Positions 23,197 to 29,355 of a DNA stretch of 35,654 nucleotides are shown in pieces. Positions within the stretch are counted from its first letter, which is position 1, and each line of letters opens with the position of its first letter. Location: positions 1 to 35,654 of the IMG/VR virus record IMGVR_UViG_3300007512_001326. One strand, 5' to 3'. The position numbers and the translations under genes were made by a program. The notes beneath the pieces were generated by a model. It did no database searches. It was given only the letters and a program-made list of their open reading frames with translations, and was not told where the DNA came from. The DNA comes from a virus.

Positions 23197-23652
23197 ATGA
23201 CACATAGACACCTCACAACCGCTAATCTTAGCGACTTTATCACTTCATTAACACCATTTACAGTTGGTATGGACCGTATGTTTAGAGACTTAGAGCAGTT
23301 TTCTAATTCATATGTGGCGTCCTCTACAGGGTATCCGCCCTATAACATCGAGCAAGTTGATGACGGTAAATGGGTAATTTCTATGGCCATTGCCGGCTTT
23401 GGTGAAGAAGATATTGAAGTTTCGCAAAAAGAACGCAATCTTACAGTTAAAGGTAAGATTAAAAACAAAGACGACGATAATGATTTTGTTCATCGTGGTA
23501 TTGCAAATCGTTCTTTTGAAAGAACATTTCGCTTAGGCGAACATGTGCTTGTTAAGAATGCAACTCTTAAAAATGGCATGTTAGCAATAGATTTAGAACA
23601 GGAAATACCTGAGGAAGAAAAACCTAAAGTAATTCCTATCTCGGTTAACTAA
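23197..23652 (+). CDS. Small heat-shock protein, Hsp20/IbpA type
   Basis: A 151-residue holdase chaperone. I chose ATG 23197 because AAAGGAG lies 6 nt upstream; the frame extends eight codons further to an ATA-region start without a site. The alpha-crystallin domain is clear: PPYNIEQVDDGKWVISMAIA, GFGEEDIEVSQKERNLTVKG, the HRGIANRSFERTFRLGEHV segment and NGMLAIDLEQEIPEEEKPKV with the final IPI-like VIPIS tail motif. Hsp20 genes are characteristic of T4-like cyanophages and their relatives. It has its own consensus promoter and leader hairpin. Confidence 0.92.
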   Translation: MTHRHLTTANLSDFITSLTPFTVGMDRMFRDLEQFSNSYVASSTGYPPYNIEQVDDGKWVISMAIAGFGEEDIEVSQKERNLTVKGKIKNKDDDNDFVHRGIANRSFERTFRLGEHVLVKNATLKNGMLAIDLEQEIPEEEKPKVIPISVN

Positions 23653-23664
23653 GCAATTTTATAT

Positions 23665-23707
23665 GCGGCACTATGTATTAGCGCCTTGAGCCCAAATCGA
23701 GTGCCGC
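23665..23707 (+). terminator. 8-bp hairpin after the Hsp20 gene
   Basis: GCGGCACT (23665-23672) pairs with AGTGCCGC (23700-23707) around a 27-nt loop that itself contains GC-rich sequence. No T-run follows, so it may be a processing or stability element, or a weak terminator, between Hsp20 and clpS. Confidence 0.55.
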
Positions 23708-23739
23708 CTCTAGTCAAATAAATATAAAAAAGAGGTAGT

Positions 23740-24048
23740 ATGTCTGATGTAGAAACTGTAGTTGAAAAAAAAGTTACAGAAAATTTAAATATAAAAGAAC
23801 CTGAAAAATATCAAGTAATATTTGTTAATGATAACTTTACACCGATGGAATTTGTTGTAAAAGTTTTAATGTCGGTATTTCATCATACACTACAAGATGC
23901 GGAAAAAATAATGATAGATATACACGAAAAAGGTAAAGGTACAGCAGGTATATTTTTTTATGAAATAGCCGAGCAAAAGGCAATAGAAACTACCAATCTG
24001 GCCAGAAGTAATGGCCATCCATTAAACGTAGAAGTTGAAACAGCGTAA
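23740..24048 (+). CDS. clpS: ClpS, Clp protease adaptor
   Basis: A 102-residue ClpS. A flexible N-terminal tail of about 25 residues is followed by the core YQVIFVNDNFTPMEFVVKVL with the Asn-Asp pair and Met gatekeeper of the N-degron pocket, then DIHEKGKGTAGIFFYEIAEQ with the pocket His, and NGHPLNVEVE at the end. In bacteria ClpS hands N-degron substrates to ClpA and blocks ClpA from degrading SsrA-tagged proteins. Here it coexists with phage ClpX and tmRNA but no ClpA. A CAAATAAATATA motif and AGAGG precede it. Confidence 0.93.
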   Translation: MSDVETVVEKKVTENLNIKEPEKYQVIFVNDNFTPMEFVVKVLMSVFHHTLQDAEKIMIDIHEKGKGTAGIFFYEIAEQKAIETTNLARSNGHPLNVEVETA

Positions 24049-24595
24049 CATAGTTGTTGTAGGAAATGGTATTAGTAGAAAAAATTTAGATTTATGGCAA
24101 CTTAAAAAACAATATACAGTATACGGATGTAATGCAATATATAGAGAATTTCATCCAGATATTTTATTTTGTGTAGATGATAGAATGTGCAATGAACTCC
24201 ATGTAAGTGGATACTCGAAAGCACATAATGTAATCACAACTAATAAATATAGTTGTCCGTCAGCGACACATATCAATATAAAAAGCCAATGGAAAAAATG
24301 GAATTGTGGTGCGTTAGCATGTTTGTATGCAGCCTCTCAAAATCCAGATATTGTATATCTAGTAGGATTCGACATTGTCCAAGAAAAATACAGAAACATC
24401 TATGAAGGGACTCTCCACTATCCCGGAAAGAACAGTAAAGCAGATATCAGAGTGGGACTTGCTACCAAAGAGCAACTTTGCTGGACCTTTCATTCCTTTC
24501 CCTATATCGAATTTAGAAGAGTTGGTGGAATGGCAATTAGAGAATTCGGAAGATTTAGAAATTATAGAAGAATAAAAAAATTTAATGCTAAATAA
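24035..24595 (+). CDS. Glycosyltransferase-like protein (GT42/DUF115-type fold)
   Basis: A 186-residue protein starting at TTG 24035, overlapping clpS by 14 nt; no ATG is available before the conserved region. RNIVVVGNGISRKNLDLWQL, then YGCNAIYREFHPDILFCVDD, NCGALACLYAASQNP, and IVYLVGFDI followed by NIYEGTLHY resemble the nucleotide-sugar-binding order of family 42 sialyltransferases and DUF115-type proteins. It could glycosylate virion or host surface components. The assignment is by eye; enzymatic activity is inferred. Confidence 0.6.
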   Translation: MKQRNIVVVGNGISRKNLDLWQLKKQYTVYGCNAIYREFHPDILFCVDDRMCNELHVSGYSKAHNVITTNKYSCPSATHINIKSQWKKWNCGALACLYAASQNPDIVYLVGFDIVQEKYRNIYEGTLHYPGKNSKADIRVGLATKEQLCWTFHSFPYIEFRRVGGMAIREFGRFRNYRRIKKFNAK

Positions 24596-24599
24596 TTTT

Positions 24600-24926
24600 A
24601 GGCGGATAAATGACGTCTTAAAAACAGGAAGAGCTGATCTAATCAATTACGTTACTGAAAAGTAATAAACTTGGTCGAGATGTGTTTTTTAAAGACAGTA
24701 AAGTCCGCCTTACACAGAATTACAGGATGTGGTAAAGCTCGGTCCGCACTAGACCACCTCTGCTTTAATTAGCATGTTTGGAATTGTCTATCGAGACCGG
24801 CATAGTAACTAGAGACTTACAAAAGTTAGCCTAATCCGGATAAGGGTTATAACAAAATAGTTTCTGTTTGTTCATAATCGAGTATATGGTAATAATACCT
24901 CTGAACACATGTTTATTTTTTAATAT
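24600..24926 (+). ncRNA. Candidate structured non-coding RNA, unknown class
   Basis: A gene-free block of 346 nt (24596-24941) with stops in all frames and GC content above its neighbours. Visible helices: AGGCGGA (24600-24606) with TCCGCCT (24704-24710), enclosing GTCTTAAAAAC (24615-24625) with GTTTTTTAAAGAC (24684-24696) and a GAAA-tetraloop hairpin; a possible H-type pseudoknot of GTGGT (24729-24733) with ACCAC (24753-24757) and AAAGC (24734-24738) with GCTTT (24762-24766); GGC+TAACT with AGTTA+GCC (24799-24831); and nested GGTA/TACC inside TGTTC/GAACA (24869-24907) followed by a T-run. A CTAAATAATT motif lies just upstream. No known RNA family recognised; ends are approximate. Confidence 0.6.
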
Positions 24927-24941
24927 ACTACAGGACACGGT

Positions 24942-25187
24942 ATGCAAAATTTAAGGAGAAGCATAGCTCATAGGGTAGACAAAGAAGAACTGTCGCCGTG
25001 TCAACTGAACATACGGGATAAAGACCACTTTTATGCTGTTGTTCATTATCTTAATAGAACGTTAGGAAGGCAGGGTTGGAGGGCCCAAAAGAATACACTT
25101 AAAAAATTTAAACAAGGTCGTTCAAATGTTAAGCGTATTTTTTGGTTAACTGACCCTTCCGTTTCTGTAATGCTAAAACTTTTATGA
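24942..25187 (+). CDS. Small hypothetical basic protein
   Basis: An 81-residue protein starting MQNLRRSIAHRVDKEELSP, with AGGA 6 nt before ATG. An AAGGAG sits inside the gene but leads only to ATA, so it is not used as the start signal. The RLG-type middle (YLNRTLGRQGWRAQKNTLKKFKQGR) is strongly basic, suggesting nucleic acid contact, and the end is hydrophobic (SVSVMLKLL). No family recognised. Its stop overlaps the next start (ATGA). Confidence 0.6.
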   Translation: MQNLRRSIAHRVDKEELSPCQLNIRDKDHFYAVVHYLNRTLGRQGWRAQKNTLKKFKQGRSNVKRIFWLTDPSVSVMLKLL

Positions 25188-25465
25188 ATGATGTCCTTGA
25201 AGAATTATTCAAAGTAATTGATTCCTTTCAAACAAATATAGACGATGATCCTAATATGGAAACTTTTGTAAAAGAAGGACATATTGAAGTGCTTACTCAT
25301 GATAATGTTTTGTTTGAATTAGATGTAAAGAAAAATAATAACGGAACTTTAGAAAAATCAATAGCAGTTTCTAAAGTAGACGACGACGGGGAAGTCGTAG
25401 AAGTCTTTGAAGGTAAAGAGGATGATATATCTGAACTTATGCCAAATTCAAAATTATTAAATTGA
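25184..25465 (+). CDS. Small hypothetical acidic protein
   Basis: A 93-residue, strongly acidic protein starting MNDVLEELFKVIDSFQTN. A helical N-terminus is followed by strand-like segments (HIEVLTHDNVLFELDVKKN, KSIAVSKVDDDGEVVEVFEG), which give a small beta-sheet domain of unknown type. It is translationally coupled to the basic gene upstream, so an acidic/basic pair is possible. Its TGA stop lies inside the -35 box of the next promoter. Confidence 0.6.
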   Translation: MNDVLEELFKVIDSFQTNIDDDPNMETFVKEGHIEVLTHDNVLFELDVKKNNNGTLEKSIAVSKVDDDGEVVEVFEGKEDDISELMPNSKLLN

Positions 25466-25490
25466 CATAATTTTTTGTATATGCTATAAT
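25462..25490 (+). promoter_or_regulatory. Consensus sigma70 promoter producing a leaderless mRNA
   Basis: TTGACA (25462-25467), 17-bp spacer, TATAAT (25485-25490). The ATG of the exonuclease begins 6 nt after the -10 box, at the expected transcription start, and there is no Shine-Dalgarno sequence. Confidence 0.92.
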
Positions 25491-25495
25491 AATAC

Positions 25496-26035
25496 ATGAA
25501 AAATCATTTGATGGTAGATCTCGAGTCGCTTAGTACTCGACCTGATGCAGTTTTATTAACTTTTGGAGCAATGCGATTTCGTCCAACAGACAATGATGTA
25601 GGCAAAGATGCATTTGAAATGGAGCATTTTTACAGACGTATTGATCCAGAGTCTTGCACAAAACTAGGCTTACAAATAGATGAACCTACTATGGAATGGT
25701 GGGCCAAACAAGATGACGAGGTAAAAGAAGAAGCATTTGCGGGAGAGGATAGATGCGATATAGCAGATGTGCTAAAAGACTTTTACATGTTTTGTAAAGG
25801 ATGCGATCAGTTTTGGGCCCATGGTTCTATATTCGATATCATGATTATCGAAACCATAAATAGAATACTACAACGTGGCAATCCTTGGAAGTATTGGCAA
25901 ATACGAGACACAAGAACTTTGTATAGCCTTGTAAACATGCAACTTCCTAAGACTGCTAAACACCACAGTTTGTACGACTGCTATAATCAAATATTAGGAG
26001 TACAGGCTGCATTTGCACAACTTAATTTAACATAA
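25496..26035 (+). CDS. 3'-5' exonuclease, DEDD type (Rv2179c/DexA-like)
   Basis: A 179-residue exonuclease. The first motif is MVDLES (Asp 8, Glu 10), the second is WAHGSIFDIMII near residue 110, and the third is HHSLYDCYNQ near 160, the DEDDh arrangement. The PTMEWWAKQDDEV segment is typical of the Rv2179c-like subgroup, which degrades RNA or single-stranded DNA; T4 DexA is similar. As the gene follows a consensus promoter directly, its message should be leaderless. It may recycle host nucleic acids or proofread. Confidence 0.85.
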   Translation: MKNHLMVDLESLSTRPDAVLLTFGAMRFRPTDNDVGKDAFEMEHFYRRIDPESCTKLGLQIDEPTMEWWAKQDDEVKEEAFAGEDRCDIADVLKDFYMFCKGCDQFWAHGSIFDIMIIETINRILQRGNPWKYWQIRDTRTLYSLVNMQLPKTAKHHSLYDCYNQILGVQAAFAQLNLT

Positions 26036-26054
26036 TAAAATAAAGGAGAAAACT

Positions 26055-26291
26055 ATGGTAAATTGTATGCAAGTAACCGTTCCAGAATGTCTTACAGAAT
26101 GTCCGGAAACATATTGTACTGTTAGAGATTTAAGATTTGCAGTTCGTAATACAGATTATGTAGATTTAGTAGAACAGGCATTAGATGATCATTGGATGAC
26201 CGCGTACGATCATGGTGTAGCAGATACACTAGATGATATTAAAGACGGTGTGAAAGATTTTACAATATTATCTTATAAAGGCAATATATGA
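26055..26291 (+). CDS. Cysteine-rich small protein, paralog of 27080-27313
   Basis: A 78-residue protein with AAAGGAG 7 nt before ATG. The pattern C-x5-(x)-EC-x3-CP-x3-C-x-VR-x-LR, then LVEQALDDHW, is shared with the protein at 27080-27313. The four cysteines lie within 18 residues and could bind zinc or iron, or form disulfides. The second half is acidic. Both copies flank queD and the zinc-ribbon gene. The stop overlaps the queD start by 4 nt. Family not recognised. Confidence 0.7.
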   Translation: MVNCMQVTVPECLTECPETYCTVRDLRFAVRNTDYVDLVEQALDDHWMTAYDHGVADTLDDIKDGVKDFTILSYKGNI

Positions 26292-26815
26292 GTGACACAA
26301 TAACTTTAGAAAATAGATCACCGAGAACATACAAATATAATAGTACAAAAGAATACGTAGATAAATTTCCATGTGCATATAGACAATGGAAGGCAGACAG
26401 TCATTGTAATATTATTCATGGTTATAGTTTTAGTATGCGATTCTTTTTTGGTACAGATCATTTAGATGTTAGAAACTGGGTAGCAGATTATGGTGGCTTA
26501 GGAGAACTCAAACAATTTCTTGATGAACAGTTTGACCATACTCTATTAGTTGCCGAAGATGAACCGGAGATGGAACTTTACAAACAACTAGAAAAAGCAG
26601 GATTAGCAAAACTTACTATATTACCAAAACTTGGATGCGAAGGTCTTGCTGATCAATTATATAAGTATGTAAATGGAGTATTCATTCCAGATATGTGGGG
26701 TCCTGGAGAAGCAGAACGACTTTGGTGTTTCAGAGTAGAAGTAAGAGAAACTCAAACTAATATGGCTTACAGAGAAGGTCATAGAGAATGGAATGAAGAT
26801 TTATTTGAGATGTAA
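26288..26815 (+). CDS. queD: QueD-like 6-carboxytetrahydropterin synthase family protein
   Basis: A 175-residue protein of the 6-pyruvoyl/6-carboxytetrahydropterin synthase fold. SHCNIIHGYSF (residues 38-48) carries the catalytic cysteine and one zinc histidine, DYGGLGELKQFLDEQFDHTLL (67-100 region) carries the Asp-His pair, and VEVRETQTNMAY the C-terminal glutamate. QueD makes the precursor of queuosine and 7-deazaguanine, used by some phages to modify DNA. Where the family has an AHR histidine and a HGH motif, this protein reads AYR and HGY, so zinc ligands seem replaced. The remaining pathway genes (queE, queC, folE) are not in this window. Confidence 0.8.
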   Translation: MSDTITLENRSPRTYKYNSTKEYVDKFPCAYRQWKADSHCNIIHGYSFSMRFFFGTDHLDVRNWVADYGGLGELKQFLDEQFDHTLLVAEDEPEMELYKQLEKAGLAKLTILPKLGCEGLADQLYKYVNGVFIPDMWGPGEAERLWCFRVEVRETQTNMAYREGHREWNEDLFEM

Positions 26816-26821
26816 TTAACC

Positions 26822-27040
26822 ATGCCTATATATGAATATAGATGTGATGATTGTAAACAAGAATTTGAACAAATATTAGATTGGCCTGAAAGATCTATAC
26901 CTACCGACACTCCTTGTTCTAAATGTGGAGGGAAAGTTAATTTAAAAATGAGTTTAGGTAATTTTAAATTAATGGGAAGCGGTTGGTATAAAGATGGTTA
27001 TCAATCAAAATCAAATGTAGAAAATGAAGATGTAACATAA
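26822..27040 (+). CDS. FmdB-type zinc-ribbon protein
   Basis: A 72-residue protein. MPIYEYRCDDCKQEFEQ at the N-terminus and PCSKCGGKVNL supply two CxxC knuckles, the classic FmdB/CxxC_CXXC zinc ribbon. The remainder (LGNFKLMGSGWYKDGYQ) is the typical tail of this family. Proteins of this type are annotated as putative regulators, but no target is known. Several marine T4-like phages carry one. It lies between queD and the second cysteine-rich protein. Confidence 0.82.
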   Translation: MPIYEYRCDDCKQEFEQILDWPERSIPTDTPCSKCGGKVNLKMSLGNFKLMGSGWYKDGYQSKSNVENEDVT

Positions 27041-27079
27041 CTATAATAGGAGGCTTTTTACTATTTAAAGGAGATATGT

Positions 27080-27313
27080 ATGGAAAATGATAAAACGTGT
27101 TTTGATGTATCAGTACAAGAATGTGTTGAAAATTGCCCTCATGAAGTAATTCATTGTAGTGTAAGATTGTTGCGTGAAACTGTAATGGGTAATGAGCCTT
27201 TAGCAGAATTAGTTGAACACGCCTTAGATGAGCATTGGAGAGATGCATTTCAGACAGGATTTAATTATAAATCTGAATCTTATGGAATTAGTTCGGAACA
27301 GAGGACGATATGA
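27080..27313 (+). CDS. Cysteine-rich small protein, paralog of 26055-26291
   Basis: A 77-residue protein with AAAGGAG about 8 nt before ATG. It shares the C-x5-(x)-EC-x3-CP-x5-C-x-VR-x-LR block and the LVEHALDEHW segment with the protein at 26055-26291, so the two arose by duplication; the later parts diverge. Cysteine spacing suggests a small metal site. The stop overlaps the next gene by 4 nt (ATGA). Confidence 0.7.
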   Translation: MENDKTCFDVSVQECVENCPHEVIHCSVRLLRETVMGNEPLAELVEHALDEHWRDAFQTGFNYKSESYGISSEQRTI

Positions 27314-27501
27314 AACACAAAAAAGATTATGTGTCTTTCGGTTCTAATTATGTTACAAGTCAAGTACGACATATGAAACAAAAGATGCTTAAAATTATGA
27401 ATCGTGTTCTAGAATCTCAAAAAAAGTATCATGATAGTTCAATTTGTAACAACTGTTTGAATCATATGCGATATGAATGTGAAAGACTAAGTAATTCATA
27501 A
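27310..27501 (+). CDS. Small hypothetical protein with CxxC
   Basis: A 63-residue basic protein beginning MKHKKDYVSFGSNYVTSQV. A helical centre (RHMKQKMLKIMNRVLESQKK) is followed by ICNNCLNHMRYEC, with a CxxC and a third cysteine, which might bind zinc. It is coupled to the cysteine-rich gene upstream. Family not recognised. Confidence 0.6.
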   Translation: MKHKKDYVSFGSNYVTSQVRHMKQKMLKIMNRVLESQKKYHDSSICNNCLNHMRYECERLSNS

Positions 27502-27538
27502 TATGATAAAATAAAGATTTATTTGATGTAGACAACTA

Positions 27539-28231
27539 ATGATAGTACAACCTACCTTACCAAAAATATTAGATCCTGCCGTATTGGAAGTTGATCTTGA
27601 CAAAGAACGAAATATAAAAGTAACAACTATAGGTAAAGATCATTTTCCTTTAAAAATAATTGAAGTGCCTGATGTATATAAAGATTATATATCTGTTCGA
27701 CAATTAGCATTAGAAATACCTTCGATATATGCTCATAATATAGATAAAGAATCTGCTTTCCCAGGGTGGAGGGGAATTATGATCTTAGATCAAACTCCGT
27801 TATGGTTGCTAATTAATAAAGTATTATTAGAACATCTAGATGAGGAATGGGGCGGACCTTTTACCCAAGAATTAGACTTTCCGTTTACAACTGGTATAGT
27901 TAATACAAAAAGTATAATTAGAAGAGTAGATGACGGGAATCCATTAGGTCCAATATTACCTCACCGAGACAAAGCACCTCCTTCTCCGGGGAAAATAGCA
28001 GGCGCAATTTATTTAAATTTACCTGATGAATGTGTAGGAGGTACTTCTTTCTATGATCATACAGCAGAATTGCACGAAAAAAAATTACTATACCAGGCAG
28101 AAATGGTTCCAAATACTATGGTGCTATACCAACAACGAATACCTCATTCTATAACACAAGAATCTATGGATGATTACAGAGAACATTTTCGAATAGTTCA
28201 AAATTTTTTTATTGGCGATAGATTTTTATAA
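27539..28231 (+). CDS. 2OG-Fe(II) oxygenase-like protein (DUF6445-like)
   Basis: A 230-residue protein. LPHRDKAPPSPG supplies an HxD pair, GAIYLNLPDECVGGTSFY the central double-stranded beta-helix strands, and PNTMVLYQQRIPHSIT the distal histidine, followed by an arginine-containing strand (HFRIVQNFFI) suited to bind the 2-oxoglutarate. This order fits 2OG-Fe(II) oxygenases of the DUF6445 kind. Substrate unknown; marine phages often carry such proteins. The first ~100 residues are family-specific. It precedes iscU, whose Fe-S chemistry is unrelated mechanistically but also needs iron. Confidence 0.7.
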   Translation: MIVQPTLPKILDPAVLEVDLDKERNIKVTTIGKDHFPLKIIEVPDVYKDYISVRQLALEIPSIYAHNIDKESAFPGWRGIMILDQTPLWLLINKVLLEHLDEEWGGPFTQELDFPFTTGIVNTKSIIRRVDDGNPLGPILPHRDKAPPSPGKIAGAIYLNLPDECVGGTSFYDHTAELHEKKLLYQAEMVPNTMVLYQQRIPHSITQESMDDYREHFRIVQNFFIGDRFL

Positions 28232-28234
28232 ATA
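28227..28234 (+). promoter_or_regulatory. T4-type late promoter core TATAAATA
   Basis: An exact TATAAATA lies across the stop of the oxygenase-like gene, 19 nt before the iscU start, with AAGGAG between. It matches the T4 late promoter core. Related motifs precede several other genes (see findings). Confidence 0.6.
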
Positions 28235-28252
28235 TAATGAAGGAGAATTATT

Positions 28253-28630
28253 TTGGCTTATAGCGAACAAGTAGTTGATCATTATAATAATCCTAGAAAT
28301 GTCGGAAGTCTTGACAAAGATTTACCTAATGTAGGTACAGGTCTTGTTGGTGCTCCTGAATGTGGTGATGTAATGAAATTACAAATACAAGTAAGTAACG
28401 ATGGAAAAATTGAAGACGCTAAGTTTAAGACTTTTGGTTGTGGTAGTGCAATCGCTGCTTCTTCCCTTGCTACTGATTGGGTTACTGGTAAATCTATATC
28501 AGAGGCGGAAACAGTCAGTAATGTGGAAATCGTTGAAGAACTTTCATTACCGCCTGTCAAAATTCATTGCTCCGTTCTTGCAGAGGATGCGATTAAGGCG
28601 GCAATAGCAGATTATAAAAGTAAACAATAA
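28253..28630 (+). CDS. iscU: IscU, Fe-S cluster scaffold protein
   Basis: A 125-residue IscU on which iron-sulfur clusters are assembled. It starts at TTG 28253 behind AAGGAG. All functional residues keep bacterial numbering: Cys37 and Asp39 (APECGD), Cys63 (FGCGSA), His105 and Cys106 (KIHCS), and the LPPVK chaperone-recognition motif at 99-103. The sequence is close to bacterial IscU, suggesting relatively recent acquisition and that host IscS and HscA/HscB could serve it. Two A-type carrier genes follow downstream. A TATAAATA late-type promoter precedes it. Confidence 0.95.
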   Translation: MAYSEQVVDHYNNPRNVGSLDKDLPNVGTGLVGAPECGDVMKLQIQVSNDGKIEDAKFKTFGCGSAIAASSLATDWVTGKSISEAETVSNVEIVEELSLPPVKIHCSVLAEDAIKAAIADYKSKQ

Positions 28631-28637
28631 AGGTATT

Positions 28638-28964
28638 ATGAGTATAATAGAACGAATTATGTCTTTTCTTGGTGCAAAAGGAACTCCTATTCCTGTTGCA
28701 AATACAATAGAGGAGGCAATGGTAGGAAAACCTGTTCCAAATTATGAGCCAGAGGAAGTGCCGCCAAAAAAAGAAAAGGCACCTGCTCCAAAGGCTAAAG
28801 CAAAGAAAGCAGGGCCTAAACATACAAAAACTTCGTTAATGAAAAAAACGAAAAATCAATTAGAAGCGTTAGGTAGAAAAGAATTCAATATTGAGTTGGA
28901 TAAACGCAAAACAAAAGCAACTCTAGTAAAGGAACTTTTGGGCACCATTAAGAAAGCGGGGTGA
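28638..28964 (+). CDS. Lysine-rich protein with SAP/Rho-N-like C-terminal motif
   Basis: A 108-residue protein. Residues 1-35 are a short amphipathic region, 36-65 are a Pro/Ala/Lys-rich linker (PPKKEKAPAPKAKAKKAGPK), and the end (KTKNQLEALGRKEFNIEL followed by DKRKTKATLVKEL) has the helix-turn-helix signature of SAP or Rho N-terminal-like DNA/RNA-binding motifs. It may bind nucleic acid. It lies between iscU and the A-type carriers but its composition does not suggest Fe-S work. Confidence 0.65.
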   Translation: MSIIERIMSFLGAKGTPIPVANTIEEAMVGKPVPNYEPEEVPPKKEKAPAPKAKAKKAGPKHTKTSLMKKTKNQLEALGRKEFNIELDKRKTKATLVKELLGTIKKAG

Positions 28965-28986
28965 TATTCTATGCCTCTCATGAAAA

Positions 28987-29355
28987 ATGATCACATTTAC
29001 GGAAAAAGCCGCTAACGTGGTATTAAATATTATGAAAGAACAAGACGTCTCTAATGATACTTGTGTTAGAGTAGGTGTCAAAGGAGGCGGTTGTTCGGGA
29101 TTAACTTATACAGTTGATTTTGATGGTAGAAAAGGCAAATTTGATTTAGAATTCGAGTCGCACGGACTCAGCATTTTAGTAGATAAAAAAAGCCACTTGT
29201 ATATTAAAAATACAGAAATAGACTGGTCAAATAGTTTAAATGATCGTGGTCTAAAATTTAACAACCCTTCAGCAAAAGGATCCTGTGGATGCAGGACTTC
29301 CTTTATGTACGAACACAAGGAACAACCAGATGACTACAAACCAAGTTGGATGTGA
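28987..29355 (+). CDS. A-type Fe-S carrier (IscA/SufA/ErpA family), first copy
   Basis: A 122-residue A-type carrier. MITFTEKAANVVLNIMKEQD is the family N-terminus; the three cluster cysteines are in GGGCSGLTY (near residue 36) and SCGCRTSF (near 100). These proteins accept Fe-S clusters from IscU and pass them on. Length is slightly above the usual 107-115. The start has no strong ribosome-binding site. It overlaps the next A-type gene by 26 nt. Confidence 0.9.
   Translation: MITFTEKAANVVLNIMKEQDVSNDTCVRVGVKGGGCSGLTYTVDFDGRKGKFDLEFESHGLSILVDKKSHLYIKNTEIDWSNSLNDRGLKFNNPSAKGSCGCRTSFMYEHKEQPDDYKPSWM

Noticed and set aside
24375-24575. 66-residue + strand ORF inside the glycosyltransferase-like gene
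   Set aside because: It reads plausibly, but the overlapping frame carries the NIYEGTLHY and YIEFRRV segments expected for the family, so it is treated as a shadow.
24600-24926. RNase P RNA or group I intron in the structured block
   Set aside because: Short matches such as AAAGTCCG and ACAGAA occur but adjacent to each other rather than in the conserved order, and the P/Q/R/S elements of group I introns are not arranged correctly.
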